Positions 14,259-22,326 of a DNA stretch of 27,563 nucleotides are shown one piece after another. The stretch covers positions 1-27,563 of the IMG/VR virus record IMGVR_UViG_3300028571_002513; one strand, 5' to 3'. Below the pieces are notes generated by a model that was given only the letters and a program-made list of their open reading frames with translations, made no database searches and was not told the DNA's origin. The translations under genes were made by a program, and so were the position numbers. Origin of the DNA: a virus. Position 1 is the first letter of the stretch; every line of letters starts with the position of its first letter.

Positions 14259-14285
14259 AAGCCCCTCTCAGTTCGGGAGGGGCTT
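14259..14285 (-). terminator. Terminator hairpin after the 14292-14831 gene
   Basis: A perfect 9-bp inverted repeat, AAGCCCCTC / GAGGGGCTT, with a 9-base loop. It starts 6 bases past the stop of the upstream gene on the minus strand and is followed by a short T-rich stretch (TTGTTTAG). It likely ends the tail-gene transcript and separates it from the nuclease-like gene. Confidence 0.7.
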
Positions 14286-14291
14286 GCCGTT

Positions 14292-14831
14292 TCAATAAAC
14301 CGTCACCATCGGGATGATAGCGGCGGTTTCGTCCATCGTTTGTTCCAGTAGTGTTTTTCTGCTGTTCAGCTCATTGTCGTCCGGCAACTCCATCTGAATA
14401 CCGGTTATTGTCATCGCCTCTCTTGCCCGCTGCGTGTTTGGTATGGCAAGCAGGACATAGAGGTAATCTGATAACAGCATAATACTGTTGCGAGGGAGAC
14501 TGTCTGTTGCCAAGTCGAACCCTCGCATATCAAGGAAGTAGGTCAAGGAATACGGTGCAACGCTTTTTGAGAAAGTTGTAACCGCAATCGTCGTGTCAGT
14601 AACAACAACATCATGCCACCTGCCTTCAGCATCGACGCATACTGCAACATCTGAAAAACCAGCCGGTAGCGATACCGGCGTGGCGTTTTCCAATTTAAGC
14701 ACGGCTGTTGCTCCTACGATGCTCTGGTAGGTAGACAACGCCTGCTTTAGTATTGAGGTCTGTAGACTTTCAGAAAGATACATAACCTCGAAACGGAGTA
14801 ACACATCGTCAAGAAGTTCTTGCGGAGTCAC
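14292..14831 (-). CDS. Uncharacterised phage structural protein, neck/tail-completion candidate
   Basis: 179 residues. The protein begins with a helical segment (MTPQELLDDVLLRFEVMYLS), then beta-type sequence with a regular pattern (VSLPAGFSDVAVCVDAEGRW, DVVVTDTTIAVTT), and an acidic, helical C-terminus. It directly follows the tail tube gene with a 3-base gap, where head-tail joining or tail-end proteins are often encoded. I do not recognise the family. The terminator right after its stop shows that it ends the tail transcript. Confidence 0.5.
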   Translation of the reverse strand: MTPQELLDDVLLRFEVMYLSESLQTSILKQALSTYQSIVGATAVLKLENATPVSLPAGFSDVAVCVDAEGRWHDVVVTDTTIAVTTFSKSVAPYSLTYFLDMRGFDLATDSLPRNSIMLLSDYLYVLLAIPNTQRAREAMTITGIQMELPDDNELNSRKTLLEQTMDETAAIIPMVTVY

Positions 14832-14834
14832 CCG

Positions 14835-15368
14835 TTATACTCCCCAGCCCATTGATTCTTCGCCCTCATCGTCAAGCCAGCTTACCCAGTTGTAATGGAT
14901 AGTACCGGAAGGCTTTACAAGGGTTGTGCCATCTTCAACAGACAGGTCAAGAGCGTCGATCTCAATCCATGCGTCAGACATTTTACATGTAGTACCCTGA
15001 ACGCTATCCGGCATACTCTCGGATATGAGAGCGAGATTGATTTCAAGGTATTTCTTTTCCTTGACCATCTCGCGCAGTGCTGAGTATGCCACGCCATCAA
15101 TAACCTCTTTGAAGGTAATGGTCATATCGCCAGCATTGATAAATTTCCCTATCTGATTGAATTTGACACCATGAGGGCCATAAGTCTCAATCATCTCTCG
15201 TTTCAGTTCCGGTAATTGCGTTGCCTGAACCAGAAATTCAAGGTCACTGTACCCCTCGATAGTCATCCTGAAGTCATCGCCTTTGGTGCCTTCACCGAGT
15301 GCAAGCAGCTTTTTGTATGAGCCGTTCACGTTGGCAATGTTGTTGTTTACGTTTGAAATGTTTGCCAT
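14835..15368 (-). CDS. Tail tube protein (gp19-like)
   Basis: 177 residues, the size of a contractile-tail tube subunit. The central beta-rich part has the style of tube proteins: LEFLVQATQLPELKREMIE, then GPHGVKFNQIGKFINAGDMT and ITFKEVIDGVAYSALREMV. In such folds a beta-sandwich hexamer stacks into the inner tube that DNA passes through on injection. The gene lies downstream of the sheath gene (16962-18683) with three small genes between. The start at 15368 has AAAGGAG upstream. The assignment is by length, pattern and synteny, not by a single motif. Confidence 0.65.
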   Translation of the reverse strand: MANISNVNNNIANVNGSYKKLLALGEGTKGDDFRMTIEGYSDLEFLVQATQLPELKREMIETYGPHGVKFNQIGKFINAGDMTITFKEVIDGVAYSALREMVKEKKYLEINLALISESMPDSVQGTTCKMSDAWIEIDALDLSVEDGTTLVKPSGTIHYNWVSWLDDEGEESMGWGV

Positions 15369-15386
15369 GATTTGTCTCCTTTTAAT

Positions 15387-15998
15387 TTATTTAAAAATCT
15401 CTTTTTCAAAATGGTCTCTATTCAGCATAGTAAGGGTCTGAATATCCAGCGTTGCGCTTGCACGTATCAGTTGGCCTTTACTTGTTCTTTCCTTGTCAAT
15501 GGGGAATGATACCGACTCAATTACACATTCCGGTATGATCAGTTTGCGGCCAACATTGATGGTTACCCTATCTGGAATTCTGCCCTCTTTTGAAGCGTCA
15601 CCACTAGAAGGGAGGAAAGGTACCGTCCCTTTCAAATTCGAGCTTGCAAACATCATCAGATATTGCAGCGGCTTCATAACCTGTTTGTCAGCGTCATCCC
15701 AAGCAAAAAAATCCAGTACAAGGTTGAATTTTGTAGGGGAGTTGCCCCCCCATATCTGTGTTGATGAAAATGTTGTTATACTGGTCTGTCCGGTTGACGC
15801 TTGCAATACAGCAGAAAGCTTTTCCTTGCCTGGCGCATTACCCGCATTGGAATTTTCAAGGGGTGCGTCCCACTTAGCGGTCAAACTCATACTTGTTCCC
15901 TGACCGATAACGCCGCAAACCATATCAGAGCCTTGCGTTATCCAGGCACACAAGGTTTCTGATATTTTGAACTTAGCGGGATCAACACCGAATGCCAT
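15387..15998 (-). CDS. Tail/baseplate-associated protein
   Basis: 203 residues, mainly beta with some helical parts; no signal peptide or membrane helix. The stretch FFAWDDADKQVMKPLQYLMM and the following region ending LPSSGDASK resemble tail-tube-end or baseplate proteins of contractile phages in which a helix packs beside a beta-sandwich. The C-terminal half (VTINVGRKLIIPECVIESVS) is typical of tail-tube-initiator-like folds. This is structural resemblance seen by eye and no family name is secure. The gene lies directly upstream of the tail tube gene, and the preceding gene stops 4 bases before its ATG. GGGGCT is a poor but possible Shine-Dalgarno site. Confidence 0.5.
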   Translation of the reverse strand: MAFGVDPAKFKISETLCAWITQGSDMVCGVIGQGTSMSLTAKWDAPLENSNAGNAPGKEKLSAVLQASTGQTSITTFSSTQIWGGNSPTKFNLVLDFFAWDDADKQVMKPLQYLMMFASSNLKGTVPFLPSSGDASKEGRIPDRVTINVGRKLIIPECVIESVSFPIDKERTSKGQLIRASATLDIQTLTMLNRDHFEKEIFK

Positions 15999-16001
15999 TG
16001 A

Positions 16002-16658
16002 CTACAGCCCCATCTTTTCGCGCTTATGCATCGATTTTTTACGCCGTGCTTTTGCTGCTCCGCTGAAAGCCTTGCTACGAGCTTTTTTGAGAGCCGCTTT
16101 CTGCAAGGAGTTCATGCGTTTCGGAATCCCGATACGCTTCTTTTTGAGAGTAATCTTGCCGCCACGGATAACCTTAATGGTTGATTCAAGTATCACGTCG
16201 CCACTGGTTGCATAGTTGGCAATAATTTCCTCGTCAGAAAGCGTACTATTTTCAGTTTTGCCTGACAAAAATTCACCGAGGGTTGCACCGGCTTCATCGC
16301 TTTCGCCGTCAAGGAATTCTGTGACGTTTGCAGGGTCAGCACCCATCGAAACAAGAGCATCAGCGCTTGCCTGGAGGATATCGTTCATTTCTGATTCTTC
16401 ATCATCATCAAGCTCTTCATTTTCGTCCAGGTCTGCAATGCCTGCCGCCTGCGCCTCAAACGCTGCATAGCTGTAATCTCCGTTTGCGAGAAAGGTCAGT
16501 ACAAGTGCCATTGCGTATGAGCGGAGTTGTGCTTCTGAAAAGTCTGAGAGCCTTGATTCGTCGGACGAAGCAGCCTCAAAGATGGTCTTGGCCTCTTTGC
16601 GCGTTGCCAGGCGGTCAAACCCTTCAAAAATTTCAGCTTCTTTCTTTGCGGTATACAT
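16002..16658 (-). CDS. Acidic-middle, basic-tail protein of unknown function
   Basis: 218 residues with strong charge segregation. A helical N-terminus (MYTAKKEAEIFEGFDRLATR) is followed by a very acidic centre (DLDENEELDDDEESEMND) and a highly basic C-terminus after residue 165 (ITLKKKRIGIPKRMN to KARRKKSMHKREKMGL). The basic tail could bind nucleic acid or a negatively charged protein surface. The position between two tail genes suggests a tail chaperone or assembly factor, but there is no evidence for a specific role. The start at 16658 has AAAGGAG upstream. Confidence 0.5.
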   Translation of the reverse strand: MYTAKKEAEIFEGFDRLATRKEAKTIFEAASSDESRLSDFSEAQLRSYAMALVLTFLANGDYSYAAFEAQAAGIADLDENEELDDDEESEMNDILQASADALVSMGADPANVTEFLDGESDEAGATLGEFLSGKTENSTLSDEEIIANYATSGDVILESTIKVIRGGKITLKKKRIGIPKRMNSLQKAALKKARSKAFSGAAKARRKKSMHKREKMGL

Positions 16659-16677
16659 ATCGGTTCATCTCCTTTCT

Positions 16678-16905
16678 TTATAATGTGACATCGGCAGCGG
16701 TTATGCTTAAATCTGATGCGCCAGAAGAGGCAGAGCCTGCCGTTACTCCGGTGTGAACGTGGGCATTGAAATCTGTTTTGACCTCTGTAACCAAAGTGAC
16801 AAGAGCTTCAATTGCCGTCTGAAGTTCAACTATTTTCCGTTCAACCAAACGTACATCGTTTGGGTACCGGAGAGAATTTCTGTTAAGTGTTTTATTGAGT
16901 GCCAT
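16678..16905 (-). CDS. Small helical protein with HVHTG-type end, unknown
   Basis: 75 residues. A helix with heptad character (RLVERKIVELQTAIEALVTL) is followed by DFNAHVHTGVTAGSASSG and an Ala/Thr/Ser end. HxH-T-G segments resemble metal-binding tips of phage spike proteins, although this protein is too short to be a spike. It may be a tail-fibre-like or assembly protein. AAAGGAGCG lies upstream of its ATG at 16905. A hairpin terminator separates it from the sheath gene upstream, so it may depend on read-through or on a promoter in the 56-base gap. Confidence 0.45.
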   Translation of the reverse strand: MALNKTLNRNSLRYPNDVRLVERKIVELQTAIEALVTLVTEVKTDFNAHVHTGVTAGSASSGASDLSITAADVTL

Positions 16906-16930
16906 TTTATTTGCGCTCCTTTTTAAAATA

Positions 16931-16951
16931 GCCCCCGCTTATCGCAGGGGC
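16931..16951 (-). terminator. Hairpin terminator after the tail sheath gene
   Basis: Coding-strand hairpin CCCCTGC / GCGGGGG with loop GATAA (7-bp stem including one G-U pair), followed by CTATTTT. It lies about 10 bases past the sheath stop codon. It is probably a partial terminator that lowers expression of the downstream small gene, as is common after highly expressed sheath genes. Confidence 0.65.
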
Positions 16952-16961
16952 AGTAATGCGG

Positions 16962-18683
16962 TTACTTAATCAGGCGTGGTTGGCCGGCAATACGACGAGC
17001 CGCCCCGGTCGGGCAGAAATCCCACGTTACAAGCCAAAGGTCGATTTCAACCTGCTCTACTTTCAGAAGGTACGGCGATGTGCCATCGGCGGGATCGCGA
17101 GGCGTTACCAAAGCACCTGATACAACCAGTTCGTCAAGAATCTGTTTGGTCAGCTTGGTAAGGCCATTTCGGGTCAAACCGTCCGGCTCAAACTTCATAT
17201 AAGCAGCCGCTTCGACAAAGCGGTGATCTATGTAGTTGGCAATCCGGTTTACCCAGATAAAGCGGCTGTAATTCTGCTTGAAATGAACGGACAAGCAGTC
17301 ATCAATAACTGCTCCACCGGTATCGCTGGCAATAACAGGGTTAATGCGATAGGTATAAAAATCATCCCGGTTAATCAGATCGGAGTTCAGTGCTTTCAGG
17401 CCGGTACGTGCCAGTTTGCCACGATAGATTCCGGCAGGCGCATAATGAACGCCCGGAGTCGAGCCACTGAAATTAGCATCGCCCTGGGCACAAGCCGCAG
17501 CAACCGCTCCTGAGACACCCCAGACAGTTTTACCGCCATAAAATGCGTCACTTGCGGCGTAAGGCGAGTAGTAGCAAGCTGCTTGACGGCTTTCGACGCC
17601 CAATTCTTTAACCTTTGCAATAGCAAGGTCAGGCGTTAAAGTCGGGTTGATATCATAAAAAAAGCTGTTGTGGTTTTTGTTGGCAATATCAATGCAGTTG
17701 GCAATAACATCACCATCGTAGTTACCGGCTGCAAACATGAGGTTTGAAAGGTACTGCTCATTCCTGAATAAATCCCATGCTTTCTTGAACTGCGTTACCC
17801 GCTCTGCGTCATCGGTAAATGTACCGTTTGTGCCGCCCACGAAAGCAACTTTAGTTCCGGATACAGCTTTAAGAGCTGCTGCAACGTCTGCGTAGGTGAG
17901 CGATTCATCAAAGTTGCAACGGAAAACATCGCTCTTTTGCTCCAGTACAGTTTCGATATAAGCAGGTGCCCCCATATCGTCCTTGTCTGTTACGTTCACG
18001 CCGACAACGTAGGACTCCAGTTCGTATTCCGTTCCCTCTTCGTCTTTATCAAAGAAGGTAAGCAGGAATCTGTTGTCACCAACTACGCCGTTATACTGTA
18101 CCCATCCATCGGTACCGAGAGCGGCAAGACTAGGGGCTGTTGCGCCGGAAGTGTGGTTGGCTGTGCAAATCAGGCGGCCACCTATCACGGTGATAATATC
18201 ATCAATCTTGTATGGCGTGAGTGTTACCCATGCGCCGTGGTTGACATGGCTGATCTTGAAAGAGCGGTTTACAGACTCATCTCCGTCAACAAGGTAGATT
18301 TGCAGGCAGATTCCGGTACCGAGCGAAAGATCAGTTCCGTATGTATGGGCTGCTGCCGCTGTTACGCCGTCTGTGGTTTTGATGGTAACAGACGGGAATT
18401 TGGCATCTTCGGGGACAACACGAACAACATTGACGTAAGTGCAATCCTTAACAGCATCGGCCAAGTGACGTAAGCCTTCCATATTGTCCGCTTTTTTCTG
18501 GAGCGGCTTGCCAAAAATGTTTTGCCAGTTGCTATCAACAACCTGAATCACCTTGAACGGCAGGCCCTTCGACGCAACCAGGCAGGTAGCACCAACCGAG
18601 ACCGGCCCGCCGCCAGTTTTGAAGGTGTTGTCTATTAACCGCAGTACGGTAATCTCTGCGGCATTAGTGATAATATTTTTCAT
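16962..18683 (-). CDS. Tail sheath protein
   Basis: 573 residues, matching contractile sheath proteins. The C-terminal third carries the usual sheath pattern: INRDDFYTYRINPVIASDTG, then FIWVNRIANYIDHRFVEAA and the ending YLLKVEQVEIDLWLVTWDF, which donates strands to neighbouring subunits. A central region contains an extra domain (GGRLICTANHTSGATAPSLA) that probably faces outward. On contraction the sheath drives the tube through the envelope. It is transcribed between the acidic 111-residue protein and a terminator. This is the strongest evidence that the particle is a myovirus. Confidence 0.9.
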   Translation of the reverse strand: MKNIITNAAEITVLRLIDNTFKTGGGPVSVGATCLVASKGLPFKVIQVVDSNWQNIFGKPLQKKADNMEGLRHLADAVKDCTYVNVVRVVPEDAKFPSVTIKTTDGVTAAAAHTYGTDLSLGTGICLQIYLVDGDESVNRSFKISHVNHGAWVTLTPYKIDDIITVIGGRLICTANHTSGATAPSLAALGTDGWVQYNGVVGDNRFLLTFFDKDEEGTEYELESYVVGVNVTDKDDMGAPAYIETVLEQKSDVFRCNFDESLTYADVAAALKAVSGTKVAFVGGTNGTFTDDAERVTQFKKAWDLFRNEQYLSNLMFAAGNYDGDVIANCIDIANKNHNSFFYDINPTLTPDLAIAKVKELGVESRQAACYYSPYAASDAFYGGKTVWGVSGAVAAACAQGDANFSGSTPGVHYAPAGIYRGKLARTGLKALNSDLINRDDFYTYRINPVIASDTGGAVIDDCLSVHFKQNYSRFIWVNRIANYIDHRFVEAAAYMKFEPDGLTRNGLTKLTKQILDELVVSGALVTPRDPADGTSPYLLKVEQVEIDLWLVTWDFCPTGAARRIAGQPRLIK

Positions 18684-18686
18684 GGC

Positions 18687-19022
18687 TTATCTGCCCCCTT
18701 TATGTTTTTTTTCAAAAGTCTTTGCCACCGGTGCTGTCTCCGCCTCATCAACCGCTGTCTCTGCTTCATCAACAATGGCGTCTTCATCAACAATGGCGTC
18801 TTCAGCCACGACATCCTCGGTAACAGCTTCTTCGCCTAACTTGGTAATAACCATTGCAGGGCATTGGGCTGAAACGAATTTGGTTACATCCACAACCAGA
18901 TCATCTGGCACGGTGACTACTACCGCTTTATTTCCGATAGCATGACCCGGTACGTCGAGAACAAAGCCTGCATATTCTCTGTAAATGCCTGACACGCTGT
19001 TATTTTCAAATTTGATCTGCAT
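18687..19022 (-). CDS. Small protein with an acidic repeat tail, unknown
   Basis: 111 residues. The first 60 look like a compact beta fold (FENNSVSGIYREYAGFVLDV). The next 45 are very acidic (EAVTEDVVAEDAIVDEDAIV and two DEAETA units), and the protein ends with a short basic tail (FEKKHKGGR). An 18-bp tandem duplication (18764-18799) encodes the DEDAIV-type repeat. It lies between the major capsid and sheath genes, which suggests a head-decoration or head-tail protein, without proof. It ends 4 bases before the sheath start. It probably needs read-through of the hairpin behind the capsid gene. Confidence 0.5.
   Translation of the reverse strand: MQIKFENNSVSGIYREYAGFVLDVPGHAIGNKAVVVTVPDDLVVDVTKFVSAQCPAMVITKLGEEAVTEDVVAEDAIVDEDAIVDEAETAVDEAETAPVAKTFEKKHKGGR
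18764..18799 (-). repeat. 18-bp tandem duplication in the acidic tail coding region
   Basis: Two exact copies of CTTCATCAACAATGGCGT (plus strand) adjoin each other and encode a repeated six-residue acidic unit. It is probably a replication-slippage expansion and its length may vary among related phages. Confidence 0.7.
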
Positions 19023-19050
19023 GAATCGGGTACCTCCTTTATAGGAATAC

Positions 19051-19071
19051 GGGACGGCTGTTAACCGTCCC
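19051..19071 (-). terminator. Hairpin after the major capsid gene
   Basis: GGGACGG / CCGTCCC form a perfect 7-bp stem with a 7-base loop (TTAACAG on the coding strand), 12 bases past the capsid stop codon. On the coding strand no T-run follows, so it may reduce rather than end transcription; on the plus strand a T-rich tail follows. Confidence 0.55.
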
Positions 19072-19083
19072 GCCTTATTTTAA

Positions 19084-20673
19084 TTACGCCACAAAAGTCA
19101 GTGTGGTCAGGTATTCACGACCATCAAACGGCTGGAGGTCACGATATGCCAGTTCATACAGAGTGTTGTTGTATTTCAGATCACTCTGCATTGCGTGCTT
19201 GAACTGCATTGCAGGGATAGCATCACCGGCAAGGTATGCCGACTGGCCGATATCGCGGCCTTTTGCATAGCAGAGGCAGGTGTAATCAGTTCCCTGTGGA
19301 TCTTCGTAGATGTCCCACATACCGAACAGACGGCCTACATAATGAGGCTGTGGAATCGACTGATAGCCGGTAGCCGCTACAAATGAACGCATTGAGCGGA
19401 TAATCGAGGATGATTTCGCATCGGCAACGATACCGACAAGGCCGGAAGTGCCGGTCTGTGTCATAAGCAGGGTGTCGATCTGGAGCAGTTTGGTGAGCAG
19501 GGTTTCGTAGTAGTCCTGCGGCGCAATGCCGGTAGCCGGAACCGTGTATGTCCAAGAGGCAGAACCCTTGGCATAGAACAGAAGATCGCGTAGGTGCTTA
19601 CGGTCTTTGTCAGCGGCAAGCAGGTTACGCATTGCCAGCATCGCCATACTGTCAGCATTCAGGTTGTATTCACGGCGGAGCCCCCAGAGTGCCTGAAGGG
19701 TAGTAGAAGCAGCAATAGCGGCCTCATGCGGGTAGAGAGTGCGGCTGTCCATTTCATGGTTGACGGCAGGGATCAGAGACGGGTCTTTTTCGATGTCAAC
19801 GTCGAAGCCAACATGAACCTGAATACCGTTTGCAGGGGCTGTCGAGAAAACAGGGTGAATCGTGCCTGTTGCATAGTTGACGGTACCGGTTACAGTAACG
19901 GAAGTTGCACCAACAAGGAACGTCCCGGCAAGATTGCCTGCGCCGTCGTCTTTTGCTACCACGTTGCGGTCATGAATGATTTTGATGGATTTCTTCTTGA
20001 ACGGGTAAACCTTGCCGAACTTGGTGTTTGAATCAAGGTCGAACTCATTTGAAGAACCGGTTTTTGTGCCATTACCTGCAATGGTAAGGTGCCGCTGATC
20101 CATGCTGCTGTACTGACCACGATAGGTATGATCGAGGCGTTGTCCGGCTGTAATATCGCCGAAAGTGGTTGACGCATTGCGATACACGCGGAAGATTTCT
20201 GACTGGTTGAACGTGCCTGGGATAAACGAAACGATCTGCGAGGTAATAGACTGCAACATTACCGGCAAAATCAACGAAACCATACGGTCTCGCATCAAGA
20301 TACCGTCTGTGGTCTCAAGAGACGCGCTTTCCAGAACCAAACCCCCGAAAGACTTTCGGTCATTGGTTGCGCTCAAAAGGTTTTCTGTTGCAAGATGTGC
20401 TGATGCAAGCAGATCGTCAGAAGGCATAATCCCACGCTGTGCCACGAAAGCGCGAAGGGCGTTTGATGCTGTGCCCTGAACTGTGCCAGCTCCCTTTCCA
20501 GCCATTTCAAAGATAGTGCCTTTTGTGCTTGCCTCTAGGCGTTCAGCCCGTGTTGCTGCCTCTGCGATAAACTTGCCATTGTCATCGACAATCGGATCAT
20601 GCAGAGCTGATTTCATCTCCTCTGCGCGACGGGTAATTCCCGCCAGTTGATTTGAATACGCTTCTGTTGACAT
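19084..20673 (-). CDS. Major capsid protein (gp23-like HK97 fold)
   Basis: 529 residues from ATG 20673, chosen for AAGGAG just upstream (the frame stays open to 20748). The sequence shows the layout of long T4-type capsid proteins. A helical N-terminal part (residues 1-80) is likely removed by the prohead protease. The HK97-type core has SFGGLVLESASLETTDG near residue 110 and VSFIPGTFNQSEIF, with a beta-rich insertion around residues 220-300 (VGATSVTVTGTVNYATGTIH). A C-terminal domain starts with LAGDAIPAMQFKHAM and ends in YLTTLTFVA. Capsid subunits form the icosahedral head. An upstream motif shared with the portal gene may give coordinated late expression. A hairpin follows the stop. Confidence 0.75.
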   Translation of the reverse strand: MSTEAYSNQLAGITRRAEEMKSALHDPIVDDNGKFIAEAATRAERLEASTKGTIFEMAGKGAGTVQGTASNALRAFVAQRGIMPSDDLLASAHLATENLLSATNDRKSFGGLVLESASLETTDGILMRDRMVSLILPVMLQSITSQIVSFIPGTFNQSEIFRVYRNASTTFGDITAGQRLDHTYRGQYSSMDQRHLTIAGNGTKTGSSNEFDLDSNTKFGKVYPFKKKSIKIIHDRNVVAKDDGAGNLAGTFLVGATSVTVTGTVNYATGTIHPVFSTAPANGIQVHVGFDVDIEKDPSLIPAVNHEMDSRTLYPHEAAIAASTTLQALWGLRREYNLNADSMAMLAMRNLLAADKDRKHLRDLLFYAKGSASWTYTVPATGIAPQDYYETLLTKLLQIDTLLMTQTGTSGLVGIVADAKSSSIIRSMRSFVAATGYQSIPQPHYVGRLFGMWDIYEDPQGTDYTCLCYAKGRDIGQSAYLAGDAIPAMQFKHAMQSDLKYNNTLYELAYRDLQPFDGREYLTTLTFVA

Positions 20674-20760
20674 AATGTTGCTCCTTTGATTTTGAAATTG
20701 CCAAAAAATGGCTTTCATAAATAATGGGAACATCATTACACGCCACAAGGTTTGTGTAGA

Positions 20761-20780
20761 GGAGGATAAAAGTAATAAAA
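20761..20780 (-). promoter_or_regulatory. Candidate promoter-like motif upstream of the capsid gene
   Basis: Plus-strand GGAGG, 6 bases, GTAATAAAA, followed by an A-rich run; it resembles the motif at 10817-10839 upstream of the portal gene. It lies about 90 bases before the capsid ATG in a 162-base gap without genes. No clear sigma-70 boxes are seen; it may be recognised by phage or host factors late in infection. Confidence 0.35.
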
Positions 20781-20835
20781 AGAAGATAAAAGAGAGTGTT
20801 TTTTAAGATATATGCAAAAGTATCGCTAATAATTT

Positions 20836-21459
20836 TCAGTGTGAGTGATGGTTTGTATTGGTGCCACCGTCTGTAATGTTACCGCTTGCTACGATATTTC
20901 CGGTTACGTTCAAATTGCCGGTAAGTGTGCAGAGTGGTGCAGTTATGGTCACGTTTCCGGTAACAGTTATAGTGAGGTTTCCGGCTATGTTCAGCGTGCC
21001 GTTGCCGGTTACGGTAAGTGAGTCGTCTTTCTCAACGACTACTGTTCGATTCCCTGTAACGTTCTGGTTCTCATTGCCTGCTACAGTCAGCGTGTCATTC
21101 TTATCTATTGCTACCGTCCGGTTTCCGGCTATGTTCAGCGTGCCGTTGCCGGTTACGGTAAGGTCTGTGTCTGTATCATTGCTCTCAAGATGTAATGTTC
21201 TTTTCAGATCAATATCGTTATTAAATAAACCCCACAAAACGCCACGAATAAACGCCTCTTGGGTCGTGTGTGCCACCTTGTCGAGCGTAGGGTCTTCAAC
21301 CATAAATATTCCGAGTGCTTTTAGCTCTTGGTCTATTCTCACCGCTGCTTCGTGGATACAATACCCCGCGTCTTGATGGACATAGTTGCCGGTTTCGGTT
21401 CCGATTGGTTGACGATCTGGAAATGGTTGCGGTATTTTTGGGATCTGCAATGCTTTCAT
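20836..21459 (-). CDS. Beta-helical baseplate spike tip with HHSH end
   Basis: 207 residues from ATG 21459, which overlaps the upstream stop as ATGA and has AGGTGA upstream. The N-terminal 100 residues are mixed (MKALQIPKIPQPFPDRQPIG). From about residue 98 the sequence is an uninterrupted repeat of short beta strands: LTVTGNGTLNIAGNRTVAI, LTVAGNENQNVTGNRTVVV and so on. This is typical of trimeric beta-helix spikes such as P2 gpV or phi92 gp138. It ends NTNHHSH; in known spikes such histidines hold an iron ion at the pointed tip. It should pierce the outer membrane. It follows the gp5-like spike gene, so this baseplate has two beta-helical proteins. Confidence 0.7.
   Translation of the reverse strand: MKALQIPKIPQPFPDRQPIGTETGNYVHQDAGYCIHEAAVRIDQELKALGIFMVEDPTLDKVAHTTQEAFIRGVLWGLFNNDIDLKRTLHLESNDTDTDLTVTGNGTLNIAGNRTVAIDKNDTLTVAGNENQNVTGNRTVVVEKDDSLTVTGNGTLNIAGNLTITVTGNVTITAPLCTLTGNLNVTGNIVASGNITDGGTNTNHHSH
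20976..21018 (-). repeat. 43-bp direct repeat, copy 1, in spike gene
   Basis: A perfect copy of 21120-21162, exactly 144 bases (48 codons) apart and in frame. It encodes the same beta-helix rungs (TVTGNGTLNIAGN). It probably arose by internal duplication of the spike, keeping the helix register. Confidence 0.85.
21120..21162 (-). repeat. 43-bp direct repeat, copy 2, in spike gene
   Basis: The second exact copy, paired with 20976-21018. Identity of all 43 bases, including third codon positions, indicates a recent duplication or gene conversion. Confidence 0.85.
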
Positions 21460-22310
21460 GGACTCACCTTTATTGTTTGACTCCCTGGATGACACACTTT
21501 AAAAATAGGGCATGGGCTCATCGTATGGACTGGCTTTTGTGTCGGGCCGCTGCCGCCGTCTAAATCAATTTTACCCATGCTCTTCATGACTGTATGCCCT
21601 GTAGTGTTTATATTTGTGTCGCCATCTGTTTTGATCGCAGTATTCCCCGTCGTATTCACAGTAGTGTTACCGGTTGTAGTGATTGTCGTGTTTTCTGCAA
21701 TATCAACAACCATATTACCCCCAACCTTCCCCTCGGTGTCATTAACACTCGAAAAATAAATGTGCTTTTCTCCATGGATAACAAGTGTTCCGTCTGGGTG
21801 TACATACAACTCAGTACCAGTGCCACGCTGGATAATTGCGATTGAAGTATCTTTCCGTAATTCAATCGTTGTGCCGTGCTGAGTGAAAACGACATCTTCA
21901 TGGTATGCGTTTGCCGCCGGGACGTTCTCTTTGCCCGTTCGCTTATGCTCATGCATATCATCGCCTGCCCATGCCTCATGCGGAAAGTTCGGCTTGCCGT
22001 CTGGGGCATAGTGGGCACTGCCAATAATGACCGGTCTACGGGTATCACCGTCATACGGAAACTTTACCCAGACAAGATCATCAACATCGGCAGGAATAAA
22101 AAATCCGTCGTTGAAACGGCTACCAACCGGCAAGCGGTACTCCGCCCAGGGCAGATCATCCTTTGGTACGTCATCAGTAAACACGGAAAAAACCCGGACT
22201 TGCACCCGTAACAACTTTTCTGGGTCTTCGATTGATTCAACCTTGCCGATATATTCACCGTGGAATTTGTTACTATCTCCGCCAAGCGGCTTGCTATTCA
22301 TTTCGGCCAA
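21456..22310 (-). CDS. Baseplate spike/hub OB-fold protein (gp5/VgrG-like), no lysozyme domain
   Basis: 284 residues from TTG 22310 (AAGGAG 7 bases upstream fits it better than the later ATG at 22301). An N-terminal OB-fold domain (about 18-100) has the gp5/phage_base_V pattern: GKVESIEDPEKLLRVQVRVF, then FFIPADVDDLVWVKFPYDGD, then RRPVIIGSAHY. A linker leads to a C-terminal beta-helix of repeated TTGNTT/TTTGNTTVNTTG units (about 205-245) and a short Cys/His-containing end. T4 gp5 has a lysozyme domain between these parts; here there is none. The protein should sit under the hub at the centre of the baseplate. Confidence 0.8.
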   Translation of the reverse strand: MAEMNSKPLGGDSNKFHGEYIGKVESIEDPEKLLRVQVRVFSVFTDDVPKDDLPWAEYRLPVGSRFNDGFFIPADVDDLVWVKFPYDGDTRRPVIIGSAHYAPDGKPNFPHEAWAGDDMHEHKRTGKENVPAANAYHEDVVFTQHGTTIELRKDTSIAIIQRGTGTELYVHPDGTLVIHGEKHIYFSSVNDTEGKVGGNMVVDIAENTTITTTGNTTVNTTGNTAIKTDGDTNINTTGHTVMKSMGKIDLDGGSGPTQKPVHTMSPCPIFKVCHPGSQTIKVSP

Positions 22311-22326
22311 CTCAAAACTCCTTTCT

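Noticed and set aside
20976-21162. 43-bp direct repeats as attachment sites
   Set aside because: They lie in frame inside one gene, 144 bases apart, and encode the same beta-helix rungs.
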